Source: Caenorhabditis remanei
Lineage: Eukaryota > Nematoda > Chromadorea > Rhabditida > Rhabditidae
Direction: 5' to 3'
Assembly (NCBI RefSeq): GCF_010183535.1
Contig: NC_071332.1
Span: 3,472,001-3,536,000 of the forward strand
Length of the DNA stretch: 64,000 bases
The translations under genes and the position numbers were made by a program. Position 1 is the stretch's first letter; the number at the start of each line of letters is the position of its first letter. Positions 52,564-63,200 of the stretch are shown piece after piece. The notes beneath the pieces are model-generated. The model was given only the letters and a program-made list of their open reading frames with translations, made no database searches and was not told the DNA's origin.

Positions 52564-53134
52564 TTGAAATTGAAGGTTTTCTAATGAATGATTTGATAAA
52601 TTTGAGAAAGATTTAATCAATTTGATGACTAGAAAAGATTTTTTGATTCCGAAGTAGGCTCCGCCCAGAAAACAGTATAGAAATGACACTTTTTGAGTTA
52701 TTTTCCATCAGTTTTCACCAAATTTATCTGGCGTGCCTTTGACGCGTTTTCGAAAACAAAATAACACTTTTTCATCTAAATGCCCTAAATTTTTAAGTCC
52801 ACAAATAATGAAGAACTCATCTGGCGCGCCTTTGACGCTTTATCAATTTTGAACCGTCTGAGGACGAAAGCTAGGTAAGAAATTACTCACTTTTTACCCC
52901 AAAAACTCAAATTTCCATCAAAAGTATAGTCAAAACTCGTCAGGTGCGCCTTTGACGCGTTCCAAACTATTTGGGAGGGCGGAGTCTCAAGTTTAGAAAT
53001 TGCGCAACAAAATGCAATCGGTACTCATACTGTCGACACACCGCTTATCATTTCCAAAGGCAGAAAAAAACGTGCTGTCTTATCGTATAAAATTCCGGTC
53101 TGTTTCTTTTTCTCTCAGTTTTCATTCTTCAATC
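52564..53134 (+). promoter_or_regulatory. Intergenic region and promoter of the second CHK-like gene
   Basis: Three units with GGCGCGCCTTTGACGC-type motifs lie at about 52730, 52820 and 52940. Close to the gene are CTTATCA (53044-53050), CTTATCG (about 53079) and TATAAAA (about 53086), then TCTCTCAG as a possible trans-splice acceptor before the ATG. The GATA-then-TATA order matches copy 1. Confidence 0.5.
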
Positions 53135-56100
53135 ATGTCGCTCTATGAAGTATCTGATGGTATTCTGGAGACCCATGTGACGTGGCAAGATGTGGAATCG
53201 GATCTTCAGAAGAAACTTGGAACGAATGCGACGTTTGGAGAGAATAAGACGGCGGTTAATATAAGTGATATGAAGGTGAGTCTGACTAGGGAAGGATCCC
53301 GAGTCAATATGGAGTTACAGGTCGAGATATATATCACTGGAAAGCTAAGAAAACGCCGATTCCAAATATATAGTCAGTTTTTGCCATCGAGGCCTGGTAT
53401 TCGAGAAAAACGAGGTCAATGACGGTAATGACTTGTCAGAGGTACACACTTTGACCTCGATTTTCTCGAATACCAGGCCTCGAGGGCAAAAACTGACTAT
53501 ATATTTGGAATCGCCGTTTCCTCAGCTTTCCAATGATATAGGTCACGACCCATAACTCCACACTGACTCGAGGAGGGCCTTCCCTAGTTAGAAAACTATA
53601 ATTATAGGGGGATTTTGGTTCAAAATGTATATTTGAAAGTATGGCTGCCTGAAAATGTTCAAAATTCCAAAGTGGTGAGTGCTGGTCGAACTTTTTTGGT
53701 TTTTGTGTTCCTAGGCCACGGTAAATTCTTCCCCCGTCTGTTTTGCGAACGTTGACGGCAGAGTTGCGCGGAATTCCGACTTCTGACTTCCGGGCATTTT
53801 TTCACTTCCGACTTCCGTTTTGAAAATTTTACTTCCGACTTCCGACTTCCGGATAAGGAGTTTTACTTCCAACTTCCGTCATTTCAACACTGTGAAATTT
53901 AGGAAGAATACATTTCGCAGAAATACATGGAAACATGGTCAAATAGGATAGAAAATAGGATTTTCGACAGCCAAAAACCAATTTTCCAATGATTTTAGCG
54001 AGTTTTATGATTTTCTCCTAGAATTTGGAATATTTGCGAAAAAAATCTATTTCCGACTTCCGACTTCCGGGCGTTTTTTGAATTCCGGCTTCCGACTTCC
54101 GACTTCCGGATAAGACAAATCACTTCCGACTTCCGACTTCCGTTTTAGAAAAAAATCACTTCCGCACAACTCTGGTTGACGGAAAACACTAGAAACAAGT
54201 TAAACTAGAGAATAATCCCAAAACAGACGTGGAAGAATTTTGCGTGGCCTAGAAACACAAAAACAAAAAGTTCGGCCAGCACTGGTCATTTTTGGGCTGA
54301 AATGGATAGTTTTTCGCAAACTTGTCAAGGGCAAAAACTATTTACCGTAAAAACTGTATTAGAGCGACATGTCGCTCTATTTTTCAACCTCGTCTCAGAA
54401 AAATTTTGTGGTTTCAGAAACTCATTAAAGTTGAACGGAAAACATTTTTTTGAAAGTTCTATTTGTTGATCTAGAGGTTATTATTTACGCTGCTTCTAAT
54501 CAGAATCAAGAAAATACACTGGGATAATCATATTCATGAATCTTGAGTATAGATGGGTGTCGTTCTATTAGAGGTGTCGTTCTATTAAAGGTGTCGCTCT
54601 AATACAGTTTTTACGGTATATTAAATTTAAAGAACTTTTTGCCGAAAAATGTCGAATTTTTGTCTTTACTTCAGAATTCAATCGGAACCTAGTTATGCAT
54701 CAAGAAATTGAATTTTTTGAAAAATCAAAAAATTTGGTTAAAAAATAGAAACCTTTACTTTTTGGTTTTTGAGTATTATCATAGAAACGTCCATATTGTT
54801 CTACACATTTTGACCCATTTTACCAAATCCCCTGTCCCCTTTCAAATAATAGTTTCAGGGGTTCATGTCTCGAATCGCTTTAGTGGAACCTGACTGGCAG
54901 AATGTTGAAGAGGGAAAGGAGTTACCTCAGAAGTTTGCGCTCAAGGTAATCTTGAGAAAAATTATTTTCAGAATCACAAACCTTCATTTTCAGATTTCAT
55001 CCCAGCTCGCTCTAATCACACTTTCGAAAATGATGAATTTCGAAGGGGGTGAAGGGTTTGGTGCAGAGAAATTGGCAAAGTTTTCGACATTGACAAGAGA
55101 GTGTCATAATCGGGAAGTGGAAATTTATAAACAACTGATTAAATTCAACCATCCGGATATTCCATATACTAAGGTGGGTGTTTTACTGTCATGGTCCTTC
55201 AGTAAATAAGGATTACATTAAAGAAACCACGTTTTTTTGAATGTCTAAACAGTTGCTGCATGACAATACTGAAAAGTATAATGAAGCTATGTACGTTTGT
55301 CGGGTCGTTTCAAAACCGAATCAGTTGACAACCTTGATATTTCGAGACCAGGAAACTTTGACAATCCACGTGCTGCGGGACACCCCAAATAAGAACCACC
55401 CTTATCAGAACTGCCCGAATTGAAACTGATACAATTGAGGACTAGTTCTCGTCCAGAGTAGTGTGTCATAGTTTCAAAACGTCTGGTTTCCAAGTGTCAA
55501 GGTGGAAATAGTATTTTGTCAATGCTGGATAATGACTGACCTATAAACAAATCTGACTTTATCCTAACACATTTCCAGGTCTACTCATTGAAACCGTTTG
55601 ACGACAATGAGGATCTAAAGGGATACATGATTCTGGAATTCATTCCCAACATCCACACTTTGGAAATGTATCAGTCTATTCCCGCAGACGACCTCCTCCC
55701 ACTTGTCCGTGGAATCGCCACGTTCTCAGCTCTCGCTGAATCTCTGTCTCCAGAAGAGACAAAGTTGGTGATAGATCGAGATTATCTGGAATTGATGTTC
55801 AAGGAGTTCTTCAATGAAACTGAATTGACCAAAAAGTTTGAAAATATCCGTAAACTTTTTGAAGAGGACCACCCAGAGAATGCAAAGAAGTTAATTGAAG
55901 CCTTCCAACATTATAAGGAACTCGTTCCAAGATACACCAAGATTTCTGAAATCCTAGGGTTCAAACTAGTTTTGAATCATGGTGATCTATGGCAGTCGAA
56001 CATGATCTACAGTAAGAATAAAGATGGAGAATTGGAGTTGAAGGCTATGATTGATTGGCAAGCAGTTGCAAGAATGCCACCAGGATTAGATCTTTCTAGA

Positions 56101-56483
56101 CTTCTCTTGGGATGTCTATCGGTGAAAGACCGTCGGGAGAGAGGTCAAGAGCTTTTGAAATGCTATCATGAGACTTTCAAAAGTGTGCATGGAAAGGAAT
56201 TGTTCTCGTTTCATGAGGTACTGTTAGAAATAATTAGTGTCCTCTAAATTCATAAATTTGATATTAATTCCAGCTCCAAGACTGCTACAACCTGTACGCT
56301 CCAATGATGGGTATGCTGTTGGTCCCAGAACTTTATATGTTTATTGATAGCGTAAAGATTTTGGAGGAGGAGAAGGTGGCGGCTCGAAAAGAAGCTAGAG
56401 CGAAGATAGTGGCGATAATGGAGGATGTGATTGAGATTCATGAGCAGAATTTGAAGAATTACGAGGATTTTATGAGGATTTGA
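53135..56483 (+). CDS. CHK kinase-like (DUF1679/EcKL) protein, copy 2
   Basis: Five exons (53135-53275, 54859-54945, 54994-55173, 55579-56217, 56274-56483) join in phase to 418 residues. It is a close tandem paralogue of the gene at 48198: SLYEVSDGILETHVTW at the start, HGDLWQSNM again at His270, and MIDWQ downstream. The exon structure differs: copy 2 has an extra intron after KFALK, lacks the intron before DRRE, and gains one before LQDCYN. Function is inferred as phosphorylation of a small hydroxylated or amine substrate; none can be named. Intron 1 (1.6 kb) carries a CTAGGGAAGG palindrome starting a few bases after the donor and a (GGAAGTC)n hAT-like element. Confidence 0.9.
53285..53590. 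repeat. CTAGGGAAGG palindromic element abutting a splice donor
   Basis: It begins ACTAGGGAAGG nine bases after the exon 1 donor of CHK copy 2 and ends CCTTCCCTAGT. The arms carry TATATCACTGGAAAGCT and AGCTTTCCAATGATATA, GGCCTGGTATTCGAGAAAA and its inverse. Confidence 0.8.
53759..54174 (-). mobile_element. 416-bp hAT-like (GGAAGTC)n element with duplication GTTGACGG
   Basis: Ends CAGAGTTGCGCGGAA and TCCGCACAACTCTG are inverted copies. The 8-bp flanks 53751-53758 and 54175-54182 are both GTTGACGG. The heptamer reads GACTTCC on +, so the element is inverted relative to the copy at 41038. The centre is AT-rich with TTTTCCAATGATTTTAGCG. Confidence 0.9.
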
Positions 56484-56689
56484 ATGTTTTTATTATGAAA
56501 TGAATAGTTGTTGAACATTACATCTGTAGGTAGCACAGTGTTTTCCAGATAGACATGATTTTTCTGTTTTTCTTGATCGGATACTTATGCAGTCAGGCAG
56601 ATTGTTTAAATTATTTGAAGTTTGAGGTAAAAATGAAATAAATTGTCTGAAACATGATTTAAACAGTTTTAACCAGAGTTCAGAGTTGT

Positions 56690-57072
56690 GCGGAAGTGAT
56701 TTTTTCTAAAACGGAAGTCGGAAGTGAAAAAACGCCCGGAAGTCGGAAGTCGGAAGAAAAAAACGCCCGGAAGTCGGAAGTAGATTTTTTTTTCGCAAAT
56801 ATTCCAAATTCCAAGAGAAAAATCATAAAACCCGCTAAAATCATTGGAACCGAAATTTCACAGTGTTAGTAGAATGACGGAAGTCGTTAGTCGGAAGTGA
56901 AATTTCTTATCCGGAAGTCGGAAGTTGGAATGGAAATAATGCCCAGAAGTCGGAAGTCGGAAGTCGGAAGTCGGAAGTCGGAAGTCGGAAGTCGGAGGTC
57001 GGAAGTCGGAAGTCGGAAGTCGGAAGTCGGAAGTCGGAAGTCGGAAGTCGGAATTCCATGCAACTCTGTTGA
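56690..57072 (+). mobile_element. (GGAAGTC)n element with a 17-heptamer run
   Basis: Begins CAGAGTTGTGCGGAAG and ends TTCCATGCAACTCTG. The right half contains a near-perfect run of about 15-17 GGAAGTC heptamers (56947-57052). The flanks (CCAGAGTT versus TTGATTAC) do not match, so an internal exchange or later rearrangement is possible. Confidence 0.75.
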
Positions 57073-57734
57073 TTACGCATAGCCAAATGTTTGTTTTGTG
57101 CTCTTCACTTGCCGCTGGGAAAATCCGTCTCAATGTTTGTTGGAAGTCATTCTCGATATTTTACAGGGCTTAACCACAGTGATGAAACTTTCAGAGGGGT
57201 TTTCACAGAGAAAAGTGACGAGCACAAAACAAAAATTTGGGATACGCCTAATCAAGTTGTCCTTAATACCTGGTAGCACTTTGGAACTGTTCCAAATTTG
57301 GGACCCCCTGAAGTTTCCATGATATTCAGTCAGACAGATTATTTCAATTATTTGAAATTTTGGGTAAAAGTCAAATAAATTGTTTAGGTGTATCAACCTA
57401 TTTTGTAACATATTCAAACTACGCATTCATAAGTAGAATGAATTTTAGATCTGGAGTCTGATTACCCGAGTAACGATTTTTACTCCAAAATCCCTCTGAG
57501 AGTGCTCCGATTTTCCCGAGCACGCATTTCGTCAGATATATGTCGTCGTCGTCGTCAAACTACGTGCATCATATAAATTCTGAGTAGAATTACATACAAT
57601 TCATTCGAATATATTTGTTCCTCCCTTTTCTTGTAGTAGTGTTCTGTCGACGACACGGATTTTTGATGCACCAGTTTTTAGATAGCGTTTTCAGGGTACA
57701 CGAGATGTTAAATCTTCTCAAATGAGTATTGACT

Positions 57735-57990
57735 ATGTAGATCATATCTAGCTCTACATTTTTGTAATTGATCATTTTTTGATAACTTTTCGCGTTTCTG
57801 AGATAGGAAGGGTCAAAGTTTTGGTAGTGAGAGCAAGGGAGAGGGAGAGAGGAAGAGCGCAGACAGTCAGACACTCTCGCTTCTCTGCGCTCTCTTCCTC
57901 TCTCACCTTCTATTGGCTAACTTTGACAGCTTGTATCTCAAAAGCGTGAATAGCTATCAAAAAGTTGTCAACTACAAAAATGAAGCCCCA
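57735..57990. repeat. CTATCAAAAAGTTGTC hairpin element
   Basis: An inverted pair of TACATTTTTGTAATTGATC...GATAAC and GCTATCAAAAAGTTGTC...ACAAAAATG surrounds the core GCAGACAGTCAGACACTCTC. Same family as in the try-5 and CHK introns. Confidence 0.8.
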
Positions 57991-60241
57991 TTTCCGATCT
58001 ACATGAATATGCAATTTTTAACATTGTGAATTTGTAACAAAAGCCAAGACGCTATGCCAAAAATAGCCTGATTTTGCTGACCTGTGTGTACCCACGCAAT
58101 CACATATATTAAATTTGCTGAACTCAAGCAAGTTCAGCTATCTGGGAAAAAAAAGGAAACTAGAAATATCTCAGGTTAATCTAAAACTAATTACTTTTTC
58201 TTTCCATTTCACTGACAAACACAGAGTCTAAAAACACGCACACAAATCATATCAATCCCTGAATTTCTTTCTTTTTTTCTTCTTTTGCTTTCGAGAGAAC
58301 GAAGAAAGACCTTTTCGATATAATTGTAGACTTTTCAATTGAGCCCATGTGATTGTCTGATAGCAGTCAATAACAGAAACGCGATTATTTCAGATTTTCA
58401 GACTTTTTTCAGAGAAATAATTTTGAGAAAATCTGCAAAACATTTTTCTTGACTGCTTTAAACTATGCCCATGGCAGTTTAAAACGGTAGTGGGCGGAGC
58501 CCAAAGAAATGATGCTGAGAAGGAAAAAACGCAAAGAAATTAATGTGTCTGCTTAGAAATGCAGAACATCAGTCATTGTAATAAACAGAAAAAGCAGACG
58601 TAATATAAAAAGTTTATATATAATTTTAGGCAATTTTAGATTCATTGTTTAATTACACAAAGCTCTAGAGGGCAATATGAATAGTCCGGCACACAATAAA
58701 TGTTTTGACTCCTGTTGTTTCGAGGGCGGAGCCTAATTTTCAACAATTTTTCTTTCTGTAAGTCCAGATGTCTTCGGCTTTTCTAATACCACACAATTTT
58801 TTTTCATGTTTCAAAGCATTCTTTTCTCTCCTCACAACCCCTTCGCTGAGAACACGTGCATATGTATGTTTTCCGTTTTCATTTCAGTATTACGGACTAA
58901 TTTGCATCACACGTGATTACTCACTTGGGAACTGTCTATGCTGATGTTTTTAGACGTCTGGCTAGCTGACGTCGTGAGAATTCTAAAACTGGTTTTTGAG
59001 TTTTTACTTTGAGATCTGAGTTGCCTACAAACTTTGAGTACAGATTCAAAATCCCCATGACGTCAGCTTTCTAGAAATACACATTTAAAATATAGACTTT
59101 GACATTTTCTAGACTGCCAAGAGGTGTAAAACAGGGAAAAAAATAAAGAATTTCGCTCAAATTTTTTGATCTGAACAAAAAAAGTGGCGATATTGGACTC
59201 TCGAAGTGTTTTGAATTCGCAAAGCAGCGACTTATGATACGTAGCTAATTGAAAAGCAACTCGAAATTAGAGTGTTGCAACTGCGCTCCGCTAAACTTGG
59301 CGCCAAATTCAATTCGCTGCGTCCACATGGAGCTTCGATACGTAATTAACAATTTTCAATTTTTCTAACGATTTTAAAATTCGCGCCAAACATTTTTTGC
59401 CAAAACTACACTGCTCATGAGTTCAAACGTTTCTTTGAGCGCTGCATGAACGCTGCGGCCCTTTTACCAAATTTTTTGAATTTAAAAAAAAATTTTACAA
59501 AAAAAAAAATCAATTTTATGATGCATAACTAGCTTTTGATCGAATTCTAAAGTATAGTCAAAAATTCGACGTTTTTGGAAAAAAGTCGAAAACATTCAAA
59601 TTTTTGTTCAAAATTTAGTTTAAATTTTTTCAGCCAGGTCATCGGGCGGGGGCCGGTCTGTTGCAAGTATGTTTAAAACTACCGCCAAAAATGGGCGGAG
59701 TTTAAGGGTACAGTGCAGAGTTGCATGGAATTCCGACTTCCGACTTCGGACTCCCGACTTCCGGATAAGGAATTTTACTTCCGACTTCCGACTTCCGGAT
59801 AAGGATGTTTACTTCCGACTTCCGTCATTCCATAACTGTGGAATTTCCGAAACGCACATTTTGCAAAAATGCATGGAAAATTGGTCTAAAAGGACAGAAA
59901 ATAGGCTTTTCTTCAGCCAAAAACACATTTTCCACTGATTTTCCTGATTTTGCTCTTAGAGTTTTTGAAAGTTTGAGAAAAAATCTAATTCCGACTTCCG
60001 ACTTCCGACTTCCGTATAAGAAAATTCACTTCAACTCTGGTACAGTGCTACACAGAAATCTGGAAAAAAATTGTATGACCACATATTTTGTCATAATGAT
60101 TCCTCGATCCAAAATTCAATTTCCGGGAATCAAAAAAAAAATTCTTCAAAAAACCTTAAATACAATATAACCGAATAGATACAATCCAGATATTTTCTTT
60201 CCTCTGCCAGACACCCTTATTGTACTTTCTCCCCCCTTCCC
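57991..60241. other. Gene-poor spacer
   Basis: Apart from the hAT-like element at 59716-60039 and a fragment of the GATTCAAAATCCCCATGACGTC repeat near 59043, I see no gene or RNA. Short open frames lack splice support. Confidence 0.45.
59716..60039 (-). mobile_element. 324-bp hAT-like (GGAAGTC)n element with duplication GTACAGTG
   Basis: Left end CAGAGTTGCATGGAA and right end TTCAACTCTG. The flanks 59708-59715 and 60040-60047 are both GTACAGTG, a perfect 8-bp duplication. Heptamers occur as GACTTCC on +. The centre resembles that of the 53759 copy (TTTTCCACTGATTTTCC). Confidence 0.9.
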
Positions 60242-60553
60242 CTATGATTCATCTATTTCATTTTTCAATTTCATATCATCTCCGTCCGCTCGAATGAACA
60301 TTGTCGCCTGACTTTTATTAATATTATCTCCTCTCTTTTTTCTTCTTTGCTCCAAATGAATCAGAGCTGTCACTTCCACGACGTCATCTGAATCCATCTG
60401 AATCCATCTCATCTGAATTCCCCATCTATGATCACTCCAGAACACAACGAGATCAAGTTCCCACCATGCTTCATTCCACTTTTCCCGATCTTTTGAGCCT
60501 GTTATCAGAGAAAAAAGAAAGAAGGAGAGAGCCTTGGTTTGCCAAGTCTCCAT
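60242..60553 (-). CDS. Putative small secreted or membrane-targeted protein, intronless
   Basis: A 103-codon minus-strand frame starts METWQTKALSFFLFSLITG, which resembles a signal peptide. It continues with a Trp-rich region (EKWNEAWWELDLVVFWSD, RWGIQMRWIQMD) and a basic patch QRRKKRG. A TATATAA element lies 65 bp upstream on the same strand. The composition looks protein-like rather than repeat-derived, in contrast to the surroundings. I do not recognise the family. It could also be the first exon of a longer gene, or a chance frame. Confidence 0.4.
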   Translation of the reverse strand: METWQTKALSFFLFSLITGSKDREKWNEAWWELDLVVFWSDHRWGIQMRWIQMDSDDVVEVTALIHLEQRRKKRGDNINKSQATMFIRADGDDMKLKNEIDES

Positions 60554-60617
60554 GACAACACGTCCCCCGTTATGATTTTACCCGCTTCTTATTTTCTTTT
60601 TCTTTTTCTTTTTGAGT

Positions 60618-60624
60618 TATATAC
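60618..60624 (-). promoter_or_regulatory. TATA box upstream of the 60242-60553 frame
   Basis: On the minus strand the sequence reads GGGGTATATAACTC, 65 bp before the ATG at 60553. It suggests a promoter firing toward the small frame. The evidence is position and consensus only. Confidence 0.4.
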
Positions 60625-60834
60625 CCCTTCCCACTCCACACCTCCTTTAGCCGCCGGTGGGTGTTTCGTTTTGACGACGACGACGCGTTTTCCTTTAAAT
60701 TTAATAAGCTTCTCTCTCTGATTCATGAACCTTCTTCTTTTTCGGTTTGATCTTATTATAGGTGTTTTGACGTCATATGTATGTTGCTGACTTTCAGAGG
60801 GCCATATTCCTTCTACTATTCCAATTTTATATGC

Positions 60835-61270
60835 ATTTTGTAGATCAAAATTAGAGCTTTGTTTTTGTAGTTGACAACTTTCTGATAGCTATTCACGTTT
60901 TTGAGATATGAAGGCTCAAAGTCAGAGGCGCAGATTTTCGTAAAATTTTCCACTAACTTTGACCTATTTTTTCAAGCTGACGTCTTAGAATGAGCAACTT
61001 GGAATTACATTGACTAAATAGAAAAAGTCTCGCTCTACATTTTTGTAGTTGACAACTTTTTGATAGCTCTTCATGTTTTCGAGAAATGAAAGGTCAAAGT
61101 TTGTGTAGTGAAAACAAAGGAGAGGGGGAGGGCGCAGACAGCCAGACACTCTCGCTTCTCTGCGTCTCTCACCTCCTTGCTGGGATAGCTACCATTTTTA
61201 AAGGCGCGTATCTCAAAACCGTGAATAGCTACAGGAAAAGTGTAAACTACAAAAATGTAGAGCTGGATTT
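60835..61270. repeat. CTATCAAAAAGTTGTC family, two hairpin units
   Basis: Contains TTTTTGTAGTTGACAACTTT twice (about 60865 and 61038), GATAGCTATTCACG, a GGCGCAGACAGCCAGACACTCTC core, and an inverted partner near 61205-61260. Confidence 0.75.
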
Positions 61271-62205
61271 GAAGTTTTTGAAAAATATACTTTTGAACTA
61301 CGCTGACTAAAGTAAGGTTATATAAAAACGCTGGGAAAATGGCTCATTTTTTTGTTTTTTTTAATGCTTCAGTTCCCGCTAAGTTCGTCAAAACGGAAAT
61401 TTTGATATTAGTCTACAAGTAAACTTGTATCTTAGGACAAAGTTTCCAGAGTTTGTAGTTTTTTTCTCTGATTCCAAAGTTTTTCTTGACATTTTTATAT
61501 CCGAGACTTTTACTCAAGTTTATAAACATATCCGCTAATCCTCTGGTTTTCGAAACAACATGACTACGTGATTAACATAAAAATTAGTTTTACTATTTTC
61601 TGATAACTTGGAACTAAATTGTCGCCAATTTTCAATTTGATTCAAATTGAGTAGTCTATTGGAGCGCATCTGCTGAAAAACTTATGACACTTCGAACTAC
61701 TGTCGTTTTTTTGTCTGATCTCAAAAATCCCGTCACAAAACCAAGAAATAATTATGACTAATAATTTTGTAAAATTGTGTTGCAAAAATTTAAAAGTAAA
61801 AAGTGATCATTCACAAGAAGGAAAACAAGACCGATCAATTGTGGTCTAGAAACCAATTCCATAGAATTTTGTTGATATTTTGACTGATTTGACACTGATT
61901 ACGAAATGATCTCTGAAAAGTTTACTCTTTTTTCATTCAGGTATTTCACCTGTAGTAGTTGAAACCAGCTGATTTGGTTAAGTGAAATGATACTGGGAAA
62001 GATCAATACCAATATATTATTTCAAAAGTGATTTATGAGGCAATGCTTATTTTTGAGGTTCCGGGAAGAACTGGTCACTTCTCAGAATTTGCACTTTTCC
62101 ATATGATCACTCCCGGTATCAAAGAGTTAATCTGGAATCTTTGAGTTCTTAACAGGTCCCCTGACTCTTCTTGCTCTTTTAAGAAAAATAGGAACCTGTC
62201 ATGAA
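61271..62205. other. Unannotated AT-rich spacer
   Basis: No gene, RNA or clear repeat seen, except a lone GGAGCGCATCTGCTG motif near 61660 belonging to the dispersed AGAGCGCA family. Confidence 0.4.
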
Positions 62206-62214
62206 AAATAGAGC

Positions 62215-63200
62215 AGACTTAGCTCTACATTTTTGTAGTTTGAAGTTTTTTGATAGCTATTCACGCTTTTGAGATAAGAGGAAGGGAGAGAGCGCAGACA
62301 GTTAGACATTCTCGCGTCTCTGCGTTTCCGTTGTTTTACGCCGCAATTTTCTCAGACCCGATGACATGCCACATTTTTGAATTTACATTGCTTGTGTAGA
62401 TCAGAAATAGGCCTCCATTTCTGTAGTTGACAACTTTTTCATTGCTATTCACGTTCTTGAGATATTTGCCCTTAAAAATGGTAGCTTTCCTTGGAGAGAC
62501 GCAGACGACGAGAGTGTCTGACTGTCTGCGTCTCTCCTTTAGTCATTTTGGCGCCTCAGACTTTAATCCTTCATATCTCAATAGCGTGAATAGCTATCAA
62601 AAAGTTGTCAACTACAAAAATGAAGCTCTTGACTTGGTCTACATAATGAATATAAATTTGAGAATATTTAGACAGTGAAATTTTCCCACCGAAACTTTTT
62701 CTCCTATTTTTTTGTTCCGATGCTATTTAAGTAATTTCCGGACTAACAGATTAACTTTTTCGTAAAAAGTTCAAAAAATCTCTCTTAATTCCATCCCATG
62801 GCTAACGCAGAAAAACACAAAAAATCAGCCATTTTCCAAGCGTTTTTTCGTAGCCTTATTTCAGTCTGAGTAATTCAAAAGTATACTTTTCAAAAACTTC
62901 AAATCCAGCTCTACATTTTTGCAGTTTACACTTTTCCTGTAACTATTCACACTTTTGAGATACGCACCTTTAAAAATGGTAGCTATCCCAGTGAGGTGGT
63001 TATAGACGCAGAGAAGCGAGAGTGTCTGACTGTCTGCGTCTCTCCCTTAGCCATTTTGGCGCCTCCGACTTTGAGCCTTCATATCTCAAAAACGTGAATA
63101 GCTATCAAAAAGTTGTCAACTACAAAAATGAAGCCCTTGATTTGGTCTACATAATGAATATAAATTTGAGAATAACTACACAGTAAAACTTTTTCTCTCA
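62215..63200. repeat. Tandem series of CTATCAAAAAGTTGTC hairpins
   Basis: Units at about 62220-62330, 62400-62650 and 62900-63150 carry GAGACGCAGACGACG/GTCTGCGTCTC hairpins flanked by the TTTTGTAGTTGACAAC and GTTGTCAACTACAAAAATG pair. The sequences after the second and third units (TTCCGATGCTATTTAAGTAA and TTCCGATGCTATTCAAGTAA) are also duplicated, so the block arose by tandem duplication of about 510 bp. Confidence 0.75.
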
